Shown here: piece by piece, positions 1 through 10,919 of the stretch | How positions within the stretch are numbered: the first letter of the stretch is position 1 | How the letters are laid out: each line of letters starts with the position of its first letter | Assembly: GCA_022702705.1 (NCBI GenBank) | Contig: CM040423.1 | Span: forward strand, 124,196,852 to 124,260,851 | Source of the DNA: Papilionanthe hookeriana x Papilionanthe teres | Taxonomy: Eukaryota > Streptophyta > Magnoliopsida > Asparagales > Orchidaceae | DNA: 64,000 bases | Direction: 5' to 3' | The notes under the pieces: generated by a model | Told to the model about the DNA's origin: nothing | Databases searched by the model: none | The model's input: the letters and a program-made list of their open reading frames with translations, nothing else | Program-made: the position numbers and the translations under genes

Positions 1-1128
1 GTTGGTATTTCTTTGGTTATTTAGAATTCCAACCTGATTCATAGAATTATTTCCCCATTGCGTGGTTAACAACAGCATCGTTATTATTTCAGTTGAAATT
101 TGGGTGATTCTTCCAACCAGGATTATAATAATTTGAATAAGGATTGTCGAGTTTATTATTTATACCGCATTTAAGGTTTCATAAGGTGTTTGAGATTCTA
201 TCGTATGTACTCGATGAATTTTCTTTAAACACCGGGGGTGTTTGAGAATAATTCATTCCATATTAATCTTTTTTTGAAAGGGCTGCAATTTGATAGATTA
301 TCATAGTTATCATATCATAATCATGAATACTTGCTATTCTCTTTAGGATTTACCCACTCGTAGGTCCATTGAAAATTATTAGTAGTCATCTCTTTATTAA
401 CAAATATGCTTCATTAAAAGGCTTTGACATAAATGATCCACCACCAGCATCATCTATAATCAATCTCAAAGATCCCACTAATCCATTATAAAATGTTTGA
501 ATTATTAATCATTCGGTAAAGCATGATGTGGACACTTTCTTAGAAGATCTTTAAATCTTTCCCAAGCTTCATATATAGATTCTCTATCAAACTGACTAAA
601 AAGTAAGATATCATTCCTCAGCTTACCAGTTTTGGAAGGGGAGGGAAATATTTTGATAGAAACTTTTGTGAAAGTTCTCCCCATGTTTCGATAGATCCAG
701 GTGCTAACAAATTTAACAATGTCTTAGCCTTATCCCTTTAATGAAAAAGGAAAAGTATGTTTAACAGCATCATTTGACACTCCATAATATTTAAAGGTAG
801 CACACAGTTCTAGAAAACTAGCGAGATGTAAGTTAGGATTCATTAGGTGTTCCTCCCAAATTGATTATTCTGTACTATTTGGATAATAGCTGGTTTTTGC
901 TCAAATGAATTAGCAGCAACATCAGGGTTTTGGATAGTTAATTTCATCTGTTATTAAATTAGCATAATCTCTTAAAGGTCTTGGTATATTTTTATTTTGA
1001 TTATTTTGATTGTTCAAATTGTTCACCATTTTGTGAGGATTTTTAGATTATTTTTGTTGTTTTCGAATTTTTCTAATAGTACTTCTTAATTCAGAATCAT
1101 AAGGCACTAAACCTATAGATCTGATACT
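1..1128 (-). pseudogene. gag pseudogene of G1
   Basis: Read on the minus strand, this matches gag of the other gypsy copies in the same order. A start region near 1128 gives the 'CLMILN'-type N-terminus. Next comes the stretch that elsewhere reads DAIRLRLFPFSL...KAKMWL, then a C-terminal part encoding the YSNYYNPGWKNH-type motif near 100-180. Several stops and frameshifts break the frame, so no gag ORF survives. In this family the product would be the structural capsid/nucleocapsid polyprotein. The element's pol lies outside the window. Confidence 0.7.
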
Positions 1129-1197
1129 ACATATACAATCGCAATAAGCACACTAAAAATAAAAAACACACACAATTATGACTTGTAATTCGAATAC

Positions 1198-1313
1198 AAG
1201 TTTTCAAATACTACCAAATTAATTTTTGCTGGGGCCATTCTCCCCGTTGGAAGGCGCCTCAAAAAACTCGCGACTTTTTAAATTACAAAAATTTATGAAC
1301 TCAGATTTATTTA

Positions 1314-1317
<4 letters not shown>
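1198..1317 (-). other. Leader with decayed primer-binding site of G1
   Basis: On the minus strand a stretch of the type AAAGTCGCGAGTTTTTTGA is followed by GGCGCC...CGGGGAGA. This matches the leader of G2 (AAAGTCGCACC...TTTTTGACCGCC...CGGGGA). It therefore looks like a degenerate tRNA-Asp-type primer-binding site. It is no longer a clean match. Confidence 0.5.

Positions 1318-1354
<37 letters not shown>
1318..1354. repeat. (TA)n microsatellite
   Basis: An uninterrupted run of TA dinucleotides of about 36 bp lies between the G1 leader and its LTR end. G3 has a TA tract at the equivalent position (28644-28738), and there it is the site occupied by LINE L4. Confidence 0.95.
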
Positions 1355-1356
<2 letters not shown>

Positions 1357-1850
1357 ATTTTGTTTTCTATTAAGTCACACAATTAAACACAAGTATACGT
1401 ATCGCTTCAAGTAATACGTGCCTCAATGGAGTCCTAGTTACGATCCCATAAGGAGGTATTTAATTCTATAATGGAGCGTAGAAATCACTACACAATCATA
1501 ACACAATTGCAATAATTACTAATAATAAAAAGATTAATAAACAATTGCAGTTACTAATTCTACCAAAGTACGTTCTTAACTTCCTAACACAATTAACTAA
1601 CACTAGACTAAATTTATAACAAAAGTTCAAATGTGAGAAAGAATCCTCTCCTTTTCAATAATGTGATGATTTAGTGATATAAATCAGTGATGCAATAGTA
1701 TTGTGTCAAATAGGATCATTTCTATTCTTTAGCACCTTCCGAGCGATATAAAAAACATCGTCAGCTTCTCGCTTAGTCCCCAATCGCTGGTTAGGTTGGG
1801 AGGATACTAGCTGTCACCAATACCTTCAAATGTTGCTTCAAACACCCCTT
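1355..1850 (-). mobile_element. LTR fragment of G1 (U5 side)
   Basis: This aligns by eye with the G3 LTR at 34601-35060. Shared blocks include the U5-terminal ACTTGAAGCGATACGTATAC type motif (minus strand), the 'aatcactac' block and the 'ttctaccaaagta' block. The U3 side is missing: similarity stops near 1820-1850 and the long repeat takes over. Confidence 0.7.
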
Positions 1851-2239
1851 TGAAATGATGCCAAATTTGATTAAAATTCAATTTTAACTGTGGAGCTTAA
1901 GCACTGGCACTTTGCGGCTTGTTGACCTCATAGGCTTGATGAGGTCTTCTTCCCTCTTTAAAGGTTTAGGTTCTAGCCTTAGACTCTTCCTTCGACTATC
2001 TTAGAGGACTAGAAATCTGGGACTCCATCCCTTAGAAATTTGAACCACTTCTGCCTCCCTACAAGCCCCACAAGCTTGATTGTAGACCCCTAATCACCTA
2101 GAGAGTTGAAATCAAATGTGAAGGTTTAAAGGATGAGTTCCCCATAAAGACTCTTTCGTCTTTGTGGACTCACCCCTCTCTGCGGCTTGGTCCGGAGGGT
2201 TAACTTTACACACTCACTACACTCACACTCTACACTCTC

Positions 2240-3880
2240 ACACACACAATCCAAATCCTAAAACCACACCCATACCCAACTTGACTCCTTGATTCATGTA
2301 GGTAATTCATATGGATAATCTTAACCCCTAAGCCCCCAAGTTAAGAGGGTTAGGAACTACATGTTGAATGCCTCAAATGAGTCCTCTCATGGCTCATATA
2401 GGCTTAACATGGGCTTCATGGCTCAACCAAAGTGCTTCTATTTCACCATATTTGATCAATCTTCTTTTCCAAAATTTCAATTTTGACCTTGGGGACCCTA
2501 CACCTATCAAACCTACCAAAAGCCAAAATTGCCCAAATCCTCCAAAATTTCCAAATCACCCAAATTTCTAAAAATTAACCTCTTGAACATTTCTTCACCA
2601 ATCAAATTGATCATCCATAGCCAAAAAAATACCAAAATTCCAAAAAATAGCCCCCCCAATACCCTCCAAATACCCAAATGCCCCTTTTAGCCAAAAATCC
2701 AAAAAAATTCAGAAAATTCCCATAAAATTCCAGAAAATCCCAAATTTGTCCAACTACAATTCATGGGCCAATTTTGTCAATTTACCCAATTTTACCAAAA
2801 CCCCCAATTTAGCCCATTCTTAACCCAAGTGAACCCAATGTCAAACCAAATCTACCCAATCGACCCAAATTTTGGTCCATTTCAATTCTAAACTTCAAAT
2901 TAATATCCACAATATCAATCTAGACCAAATCCAAGTCCACTCTGGATTGACATTTGAATCCACTCACTTTAACTTTAAAGCCCAATTTGGACCCAGACCA
3001 AAATTTAGCCCAAACCAAACCAATTCAACTCCAATTGACCCTAAACTCCTTTTCTTAAACCTTCCCTAACATCCCCACAAACAAAATACTAACATAATTT
3101 ACTCAAAATTTGGACCCAAACCCACCAAATTCAACCCAAAACCACAAAGCCTAATTCTAACCTAAACCCAAACTTAACCCAAATAAGCCCAAGTCCCAAA
3201 ACCAAACCCAACCAAAATTGAAACCTCTTTAAAACACTCCCATAAATATTTCCCAACATTAATTTTACATCAATTTCAACCCTAGCCCAACATTGGCCCA
3301 AATTACCTAATTTGACTCTACATTGGCCCATGTACCAAATGAACCCAAATCCAACCCAATTCAAGCCCAAACCACCTCAAATTTATTTCAAATCACTCAT
3401 GACACATCCCTAAACCAAACCCAACAATTATTCGCTCCAAGCCTTTACCAAACTTTCATCCTAAAATCCATTTTTAAATCCAAAAGCCCACTTCCCTAAA
3501 CCATTTTAAAAGCCCATCTTCACTAAATTTCAAAGGCCCAAACTTCATGCTAAAGCCCATATGACATTCTTTTCATCACCCCATTAATCGATATCATCCT
3601 CAAGTCCTAAATCAATCATCAAATATCCTAAATTAGGCCTCATGCCAAAATCACCCATAAGTCCCAAAAATTCAAACCTTCTTTCATAAATGACCAAGCT
3701 TTGTCCCACACATAGAGCCATGAGCAAGCCATTTACAAGCGATATGAAGCCATGGAAGGTTTGACATGTGACTAAGCCATTAATGGCAAAGGAGAGCCCC
3801 CTTTCCTAATCCTTCATTGGGCCTTTTTAACCATAACCATGTCACACACTAAACCAAGTTTAGCCACCTCACCATGGATG
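2240..3880 (+). repeat. G-poor, CCAAATT-rich low-complexity tract (copy 1)
   Basis: About 1.6 kb of the + strand consists largely of degenerate CCCAAATT / TTGACCCAA words with very few G residues. The same kind of tract occurs at 24110-25250 in copy 2. The short ORFs predicted here are composition artefacts; none resembles a known protein. Confidence 0.8.
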
Positions 3881-4285
3881 GAGACTTCACGACTCCATGG
3901 CAGCTGACCGATCCCCCCTGCCCAAAATCAGACCATGGGAAGGTGAACCAAGCCCAAATACAGCGGGTTGACCAAATTGGAACCCAAAATGAGCCTCTCC
4001 CCATTCCATTTCAATCAGCCCCTTTACACATGTCAAACTCCAATTGACCGCACCATTGCCAACCCCCGACTCCCACCGGTCAAGATGGTGACTCGAAGGC
4101 TCGGCCGGCCAAATCACCAAAGCCGCCGTAAAAACACCATGGCCAAGAGCTCCATGTGAGCCAAAAAATTCAATTCTCCTTTCCCCGACTTGTCTCAACC
4201 CAAAAATGGACAAGATATCTCTCTTCTCCTCACCAGAGCAATTGATCCCACCAAACCCCCCCCCTCAGAAGCCCTCCACCCATGC

Positions 4286-4294
4286 CTATTTAAA
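4286..4294 (+). promoter_or_regulatory. TATA-like box in long repeat copy 1
   Basis: CTATTTAAA lies about 2.4 kb into the repeat, followed closely by GCCATGAGAGGTGCTGAAA. The aligned position of copy 2 has GATAAATAG followed by a similar AGGTGCTGAAA block. A TATA-like word at the same place in both copies supports a plus-strand promoter. No transcript evidence is available. Confidence 0.4.
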
Positions 4295-6714
4295 CACCAC
4301 CTCCTCTCGGCCATGAGAGGTGCTGAAACCAAAACTTACTGAAACTCTACCAAAATCATCCCGTACCACTCTACACATAGAGAACTTGTCTCACCAAAAT
4401 CCCCTCGCCATTTCTCCTCTCTCGCGAGCTCAATTCTCAAAATAAATCCAAGCTCAAGACTAGGACACTTCACCATGCTGAGCCAATTCCAACTGATTGG
4501 TCTTACACCTTCACCAGACCAAGAGAGAAGTTTCCAAAGAAAAGCCCCCCTCACCAAAGCGCTCCATTGCTCCCTGTACCTCCAAGCTTTGTGATAGGCC
4601 GTGGTCGAAATCATACCTAGACAATTCACCAGCGGGACTTCATCCGGAGCTTGCTTGGACCCAATCGAAGGTGACACACTCGCATCGAAGCTTCACTTTC
4701 CGAGCAAAGGTACGGACTCACTTCTTCCTGAGCTTACAAAGATTCTTCATTTGGTTTGAATCGATTCTCAATGCATGTTTGTTTTCATATGGATGTGTTC
4801 GTCTCTTCAAGACGAATCCATAGAGCATAAGAACACAAAAACTACTGAAAGAATCGAGCGAGAAATTAAGGTTAGAAGGTTGACTCGCCGACGGTTCACA
4901 CCCGCCGTACGAAAACCAGAGCCATCGGATCGCGAGTGTATCAAGCGGACAACAGGATCGCGTCTCGACGGAGTAACGGGACATGAACCGCTGGCCTCGT
5001 GGAATCCCAACATGGCAGCCGCCGAATCAAGAGACGACACGTGGAGCTTCGTGAGATGCCGAGGCCGACGCGGCGCAACAAGGGATAAGTAGGAAAATGG
5101 GGGGATTTTTCTTATTTATTAAATACCTGCACTTCAAAAATTCATAACTTTGTGTAGAAAATCCTAAAAATAAAATAAAAATACTCTATTGCCTGAACAA
5201 AGGGAGAATAATGTGGAAAAGAAATCATGTAATTTACCGTTACTTTATTTTTAATAATTTTTTTACTCTGTATTATTTTAATTTTAATGCATATAGGAAA
5301 TTTACCATGGCATGAGACCATAGGGCTTTTGAAGCCTCTAAACTTGGGAGCATTCCCTGAATTTTCCAAGGCTAGAGGTCATCCCTACGAAGTTATTGAT
5401 TTTCCAAGTTCATGTTACATCGCTTTGAGTATTTTAACTCCAATAATTAGCATGTTGAGAAATAAATTCTAGGAAAATTTGGTGATGTTTTGTGACCAGA
5501 GGGACCTAGAAAAAATAAGTTTTGAGTTAATTCACTTTGAATAACTCTAATCAAGCCTAAATACCCAAAATTAAACTTTAATTAATTAGGGTTAACCACA
5601 CATCAAATTAACTTAAAAATTCTCCACTATCCTTTAGGGATAGAAGAACACCACATAAAAATTTGAAACCAATTGGACTCGATTAACCCCACCAAATGGG
5701 TTGATTAAGCCTCTTGCTAATAATGGGTAAAATTAAACTTTTAAAAATTCATAACTCACAAAATACTTTTCAAAATTCACAAAAATAGTTTTTGGAGTCA
5801 ATATCAGAGGAACTTAGGAAAATTAAAATTATAATTTTCTAAAAGTTGATTTTTATCATTATTTTAATATTTTTAATAATTAAAAAATAATAAAAATCAT
5901 AAAAATATTAAAAAAATCACCAAAATGTCACATTTTGAATTCTAATTATTTAGAACAAACCAAATATTTTTCTTAAGTCCCTAGGGTAAGATATTGAATT
6001 TTAAAGGCTTAATGTAATTTTTTGTTAAAAAATGTATTTTCCAACCTTCTCACCAAAATAATTCTAATAAATCAAAGAAAAATCAGAAAAATATAAAATT
6101 TATTTTCTAGACTCCTTGAGGTTAGAGAGATTTAAGAAAAATATAAAATCTATTTTTCAACTTTAATTTTGGCCTTTTAAAATTAATTAATGCTCCAAAA
6201 CTCAAAATAATTCTAATAAATAAAATATAATTCAAAAAAATCACCAAAATTGGTCCAAATGGTTCTCTGGTCATTAGGAACATCCCATAATTTTATTAAG
6301 GATAGAAACATTTCCTTGGTCATGTTATTGAATTTTCCTTGAAAACCCCTATTTTCCATTAAAAATATTACATAAATAAATTAAATATAGAAAAATCACA
6401 TTTTTCCTCTAATGTCTTAATTGACATGTATGTGCAGGTCACATAAAATTTCAAGTTCATTTGAGCTTAATTTAGTGAGTTATAGAATTATTAAGCTTGA
6501 AGGGGCAAAGTGGTAATTAAAATTTTAACTCCTTAATTAAAACTTTAGGCTTAATAAAAGGGGAGGGTAAAATATTTGATTTAAACTGATTTTAGATGAT
6601 TGAAATTTAAATAATTAAAGGGTAGAGACCCATCAATCATTTTTAAGATTAATTAAACTAAACCTTAATCAATTAATTAATTAAATTTGGAAGATTAATA
6701 AAAATTGAAATTAT

Positions 6715-7451
6715 TTGATTGGAACCGAGGGTGGGATGACCGAAATTCAAAAATCCGAAAGGGGGAAGTGGTTATGTTAGGGGGAGTGGTAATGGAAATA
6801 AGTAAGGGTCCGTGGTCGACCCAACAGAAATTAAGGTGGGAAATGGTTGTATGAAGGAAAGTTTGGTGCCAAGAGTTGTTAGCCGAAATCTATCTAATCT
6901 CTCCCAAATTTTACCCCTCCTCCAAGTAAAAGGGTTCCCTTGAAACCCCAAATTAAAAGGCTAGCTCTCCGAATGTTATCATTAAATTCAGTGAGTTTGT
7001 TAAGATTTGGTGGTGCATCACCGCATTTTTCAATATCATAAGAAATATTGTTAAAGTCTCCACCCACAATCCATCTGTGATTCTCCATAGAGTCGAGTGA
7101 ATGGATTTCTGCCCGAGTTCTCTTCTTGCGGTTTAGAGCAACCAAGCATATACAAAAGTAGTAGCAAAAGTGATTCCATTAATAGTGCAGGTGTAAATGA
7201 ACCAATTGAGGGTGGTCCACAATAACTTTGCAATGGAGTTCCCGCTTGCTAATAACCCGGATTTTATTTGAGGAGTTAGTAAAAATAGAACAACCAGCAA
7301 ACCTGGAAAAGAGTTTGGATTTATTTTTGTGCACCATTGGTTCCAAGAGCACAATACCCAAAAGATGGTGTTTCTTAAAAAGATGCAGTAGCCTTTTAAG
7401 GGATAAGGGGTGGGCCACACCCCTAATGTTCCAATTTAAAAAATTAAACAT
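6715..7451 (-). pseudogene. LINE ORF2 endonuclease domain, broken (L1)
   Basis: ORF2 starts at MFNFLNWNIRG (7451), typical of the apurinic-like endonuclease of L1 LINEs. The catalytic Asn region (NWNIRG), the Glu region (LLEPMV) and GGDFNN are visible, then a decayed RLDRF-like block and a GDH remnant near 6790. At least two frameshifts and in-frame stops separate these blocks. The domain would nick the genomic target for target-primed reverse transcription. Nothing downstream of it is present in this copy. Confidence 0.7.
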
Positions 7452-7765
7452 CAGGAGGTTTAGGCTGGGGTGGGTAGTGAGCAGAAGCAGATCTGGATCT
7501 AGATCAAGTTCTAGCACTTCTATTATCAGGAGGGGTAGTGTTACAGTCCCCTCCTTGGGTCAGTTTCTGCAGTTCAGACAACACCTTTTTCTTCTTTCTT
7601 GTTTTTTGTTCCCCGCGGAAGCTTCTATATTGCTCTGGGATTTTATTATTTTATCTGTGGAGGGTATAATCTCCTTCTCAATGCTTTCTTCACTGTTTAA
7701 ATCTTGTGTTGCTATAACTGGAAGTTCAGGGGGTAATGTAGGGGTATCTTCTTCAGCAGGAGTTG

Positions 7766-8701
7766 TTAGGTTATCGGAGTGTTCTCTGGGGTAACTTCTC
7801 TGTGCAAACTGGAATCATCAGCCAAAGAGTCTAGAGCTATAGGTTCTTCCATGGAATTTCCTTTAACAGTATCCCTGGTCTGTTGCACCATTAGTTGGGC
7901 CTTGACTTGTTTTTTGAGAGCGGGTTTTAATCTATAACAATTCTCCATTAAATGACCAAACATTCTGCAGTGTTTACAAAACACTGGTTTGGTTTCCATT
8001 TGGACTTCTTGCCAAAATCCTTCACCACTGTCTGAGATGATAATCCACAGTTTATCTAACTCAGGAAGTGAGACATCTCTCTCAATCAGCACTCTAGCTC
8101 CATGAGTGTTCCCCAAATCAGAAGTGGAGGGGTCCACTTTTAGGGGAGTTCCTAATGCTCTACTAATCTGAAATAGAGCATTTGTGTGATACAGTTCAAT
8201 AGGCAGATTAGGAAATTTAAACCATATAGGTTTAAGGGGAGGTTCTTTAGCTGGGTCAAAACCAGGGTACCATTTGATAAATTTCATATGTGTGTTAGCT
8301 ATTTGCATAGTCTGCATTCCAATTAATCTTGCATAGTCTTCTTCTCTGGATAATCTGATGAGTAGATGCCTGCCATCCATCACTCCAATTTTCCATTGTC
8401 CCACAAAGGGGATTTGCTCAAAACAGTTCCTGACTAATTCCATCTTAGGATGGCCATATTGGAATTGACCCACAATGGAGAATTTAATAGCATCAGCAAG
8501 TGTTTCCATTTCCTTAGTAGTGAAAATAGTGGCTGGTCTGCCCTCCTTAGAACCAAGAGGTCTAATGAAAGGGCAATCAGATTTCCCAGCTGCCGCATCA
8601 TGTAGGTTCTGTGGGAAAAGTAATTTGTCTGTAGCTTTAGTAGGAGGCAGGCCTTTACTTAATGCAGATGCATAAGAAGTGGAGGCATATACCCCAGCCA
8701 T
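7766..8701 (-). CDS. LINE ORF1 protein (DUF4283-like, CCHC zinc knuckle)
   Basis: This is an open frame of 311 codons starting at MAGVYAST. The middle (about residues 75-200) matches the plant DUF4283 type seen in LINE ORF1 proteins, with blocks such as FSIVGQFQYGHPKM, GVMDGRHLLIRLSREEDYA and FKFPNLPIELY. At about residues 238-251 lies a complete CCHC knuckle, CKHCRMFGHLMENC. ORF1 proteins of this kind are thought to bind the LINE RNA. Compared with L4, the frame stops early: a further basic segment (KKKKVLSELQKL) is still visible near 7560-7605 in another frame, so the 3' end is frameshifted. Confidence 0.75.
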   Translation of the reverse strand: MAGVYASTSYASALSKGLPPTKATDKLLFPQNLHDAAAGKSDCPFIRPLGSKEGRPATIFTTKEMETLADAIKFSIVGQFQYGHPKMELVRNCFEQIPFVGQWKIGVMDGRHLLIRLSREEDYARLIGMQTMQIANTHMKFIKWYPGFDPAKEPPLKPIWFKFPNLPIELYHTNALFQISRALGTPLKVDPSTSDLGNTHGARVLIERDVSLPELDKLWIIISDSGEGFWQEVQMETKPVFCKHCRMFGHLMENCYRLKPALKKQVKAQLMVQQTRDTVKGNSMEEPIALDSLADDSSLHREVTPENTPIT

Positions 8702-9008
8702 AACAACAGAATACCAGAGCTAATGTAACATCAGTGAACACAAATAATGAAGAAGAATCTGGTAGGAAGTGACTGCAAGCCACACAACTCAGCCAATGGA
8801 ATAGTAACAATTCAAAAGCTTTGCCCGGGAAAGTCCAAAAACACCTGAAAGAACCTTACCAGCCACCTACCACCTCTAGAAACACCAAACCTGAAAGCCA
8901 AACAACACCCAAAACCTTGGAGAGTCTTCCAAAGAACCCAGCCGCCACCCAGGGAAGCCATTACCAGCCAAACCCTAACAGAGCAAAGGAGCCAGCCACC
9001 TCCATCCT
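8702..9008 (-). other. LINE 5' UTR of L1
   Basis: This is the leader between the (TA)n tract and the ORF1 start. It corresponds in position to 28739-29033 of L4; both leaders are rich in GGTGGCGGCT / GGTGGCTGG words on the sense strand. No ORF of note is present. Confidence 0.55.
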
Positions 9009-9024
9009 AATATATATATATATT
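9009..9024. repeat. (TA)n tail joining L2 3' end to L1 5' end
   Basis: A 16-bp TA run lies between the 3' UTR of L2 and the 5' UTR of L1 on the minus strand. The L2 side reads CAACATGTAGGGG...CCTTTTAATATATA, matching the L4 3' end (TAACATGTAGGGA...TTTTTTAATATATA). It is therefore the L2 3' tail. Confidence 0.85.
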
Positions 9025-9247
9025 AAAAGGAAGGGCAAGGAGGCCCCTACATGTTGAAAAACAAAAATAGGTACAAAATTGGTAGAAGGACTTGCAGAAC
9101 TAACAAAAACAAAAAGCTAAAGGCAGCCCCTACCAAGATAAAACCACTAGGAGAGGGTAACACAAAGGTGAAACAACGTCAAACAAAGTACATGAGACAA
9201 ACTGATCAACAAGAGGAGCTGAGACAAGACCAGGCAGCAAGGCAAGG
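9025..9247 (-). other. 3' UTR of L2
   Basis: About 220 bp between the RNase H stop and the TA tail. It shares the terminal CAACATGTAGGGG block with the L4 3' UTR and is T-rich on the sense strand (TTTAGCTTTTTG). No ORF with protein resemblance. Confidence 0.6.
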
Positions 9248-9745
9248 TTAGTTATTCAGTCTGAGATGAGGGATATTCAACAAATCTCCAGCAATTAGTT
9301 GTCTGAGCATTGGAGATGGAGTGGTGGAAAGAGCAAGGTTGGAGGTGAGAACTCCCATGTTAGCAATCCAATCAGCTGGCTTGTTCCCCTCCCTGAAAAT
9401 GAACTGAAACTGAACATGTACTTTAGTAGTGAGAAGTTTGATCTTATGAGCCCAGAAATTAGATGTCCAGTTGATGGCATGCCTGTTGTGTGTAGCATAT
9501 GTTGAAACAAGAGTTATCAGATCCATAGAGTCACATTCCATAATGAGGGGAGACCAGTTGAGGTGGACAGCCACCTTTAAAGCCCAATAGACAGCTTGAA
9601 GCTCAGCATCTAATGCATCACAAGCAACAATAGGGGCCATAAAATAGAGTAAACATTTACCCTTGTGATTTCTGAATATGCCTCCAATGCCACCCTGATC
9701 AAGTTTGTAGCGACCATCGGTGTTGACCTTGATCCAGCTTTGGGT
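9248..9745 (-). CDS. LINE RNase H domain (L2), open frame
   Basis: An unbroken frame runs from about 9745 (WIKVNTDGRY) to the stop at 9248. RNase H acidic residues are visible in order: NTDG (Asp), CDALDAELQA (Glu), MECDSMD (Asp) and REGNKPADWIA (Asp). The fold type is RVT_3-like, the RNase H that some plant L1 lineages carry after the zinc knuckle; it is thought to remove RNA from the RNA/DNA hybrid. It is separated from the zf-RVT part by a frame change near 9780-9866. As a domain it looks undamaged. Confidence 0.75.
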   Translation of the reverse strand, partial: TQSWIKVNTDGRYKLDQGGIGGIFRNHKGKCLLYFMAPIVACDALDAELQAVYWALKVAVHLNWSPLIMECDSMDLITLVSTYATHNRHAINWTSNFWAHKIKLLTTKVHVQFQFIFREGNKPADWIANMGVLTSNLALSTTPSPMLRQLIAGDLLNIPHLRLNN

Positions 9746-9865
9746 GGGGAAACCAAGTTACTTTAGTAATCCCGAGGGAGGCGAGTTTTCGGAAAGGAGT
9801 TTTGAGAGCAAATATTGGGGAAGTTTTTAAGTTTGATTAGCTTAAGCACATAGGCTAAACAATGG

Positions 9866-10919
9866 CTAGTAACGAGTTTTAGCATCTTGAGGGATGTTAT
9901 CAAAAGTAGTCTTGTTTCTAGCCATCCAAATGAACCATGCAATGAGTAGAGGGATAGCAGTAATCCCAGCTTTCTGCCAATCTTGCCAGCAAGTAACCAG
10001 ATGATTCCACTGTAACTGTATAGTATTTACATTAGTGTGCTGGAGGAACTGAGTCCAAACCTGCTGGGAGAAACTGCAAGCATAAAACAGGTGGTTGATT
10101 GATTCTTCCTCCATATGACATAATCTGCAGCAGGAAGGGCCTCTCAATCCCTTGAGTTTAAGGATATCATCAGTGGGAAGGAGGTTCCTGAACAGTCTCC
10201 AACAGAAAAATGCCATAGAGGGGGATAAGAACTTGTTCCAGCAGATCTCACCCCAGGGTACACTCTCCCAGTGTACAAGTTTATCATAAATCTCCTTGGA
10301 GAAACTTTGGTTTTTGTTAGTTCTGTAAATAGTGTCATGCTTGGATCTGTCAAATGGTATGGTGTTAACCTTGTTAGCTGAGGAAACAGTGAGGATGGAG
10401 TGGAGGAAAGGGATAGACCAGTGGTCCTCCTCCCAGCAATCAGCAACCAAGAGGTTAATGTCCCTAGCAGAGTGTGTGGTTGGAGCCAGTCATGGGGACA
10501 CCACTGGTCCAACCAAAAGTTGATCTTGCCTTTGCCTAGCTGCCATAGATACAGGTTCTCAGCTTCCTGCTTAATTTTCAACATGGCTTTCCAGATTCTA
10601 GAATCACCCAGTCTAGCAGAAGCCAATGAGGGGTGAATGTGTCTGCAGTATTTACCATTAAGATATAAAGCCCAAAGAGAGGTTTGAGCCCTGAAATTAA
10701 TCCAAAGTTTTCAATGGTTAATTTTGTGAAGATGGCTTAGACACTTGAAGCCTAATCCCCAGGCCCGTAGAGGTTTAGCCGGTTTCCTCCAAGCGACCCA
10801 ATGAATCTTCTTGCCTTTACCAGCCCATAAAAAGTGGTTGAAAGCTGTTTCCAACTGGGTTTGGGTGCTCTTTTTCATAGTAGTCATTTGCATGAGGTAA
10901 TTTGGTAAAGTGGTTAGGA
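9866..10919 (-). pseudogene. LINE ORF2 C-terminal region with zf-RVT zinc knuckle (L2)
   Basis: This follows the RT. GGRITLLKSIL (spanning the 10932 border), WAGKGKKIHW and the ARLGDSRIWKAML region lead to the zf-RVT-type module PSMAFFCWRLF...LPTDDILKLKGLRGPSCCRLC...HLFYAC...VW. Cys/His spacing is kept. Frameshifts occur near 10710 and 10450, and there is a stop at 9866. The module is typical of plant L1 ORF2 proteins between RT and RNase H. Confidence 0.75.

Larger units (their letters stand above)
1..1850 (-). mobile_element. G1: Ty3/gypsy Athila-like fragment
   Basis: This is the 5' part of a minus-strand LTR retrotransposon that continues beyond the left edge of the window. In element order it holds an LTR piece (about 1355-1850), a TA tract, a leader with a decayed primer site, and a broken gag reaching base 1. 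It belongs to the same family as G2 and G3: the LTR piece aligns by eye with 34601-35060. The right-hand LTR end is lost where the long unclassified repeat begins near 1860. No intact reading frame remains. Confidence 0.75.
1860..6560 (+). mobile_element. Long unclassified repeat, copy 1 (candidate very long LTR)
   Basis: This unit recurs in the same orientation at about 23345-27835. Matching landmarks, in order, are 1921-2370 with 23656-24080, a G-poor CCAAATT-rich tract, a TATA-like site, 4600-4800 with 25940-26130, a GC-rich block at 4915-5095 with 26249-26420, 5280-5480 with 26630-26800, and 6390-6490 with 27725-27830. There is no long conserved coding frame. A central TATA-like site in a 4-5 kb non-coding unit fits a very long LTR, as known for some Del/Tekay or LARD-type elements. 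No primer site or TG...CA ends were found, so the class stays open. Confidence 0.55.
6715..9008 (-). mobile_element. L1: 3'-truncated LINE (L1-type)
   Basis: On the minus strand this holds a LINE 5' UTR starting at the (TA)n tract near 9008, ORF1 (DUF4283-like plus CCHC) and the endonuclease part of ORF2. Similarity to L4 continues past the endonuclease 'GSDH' region and ends near 6715, so RT, zinc knuckle and RNase H are missing. Loss of the 3' end is not the usual product of LINE insertion. It points to a later deletion or rearrangement at the border with the long repeat. Confidence 0.75.

Noticed and set aside
2368..3370. Small ORFs in the G-poor tract of the long repeat
   Set aside because: Composition-driven frames (Asn/Pro/Phe-rich or Gly/Leu-rich) with no family match.
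4336..5092. Overlapping ORFs of about 100 codons on both strands in the GC-richer part of the long repeat
   Set aside because: They are not preserved in frame in copy 2 (25900-26420), so they are unlikely to be coding.
7228..7794. 188-codon ORF on the plus strand
   Set aside because: Antisense to LINE L1 ORF1/ORF2; no domain resemblance.
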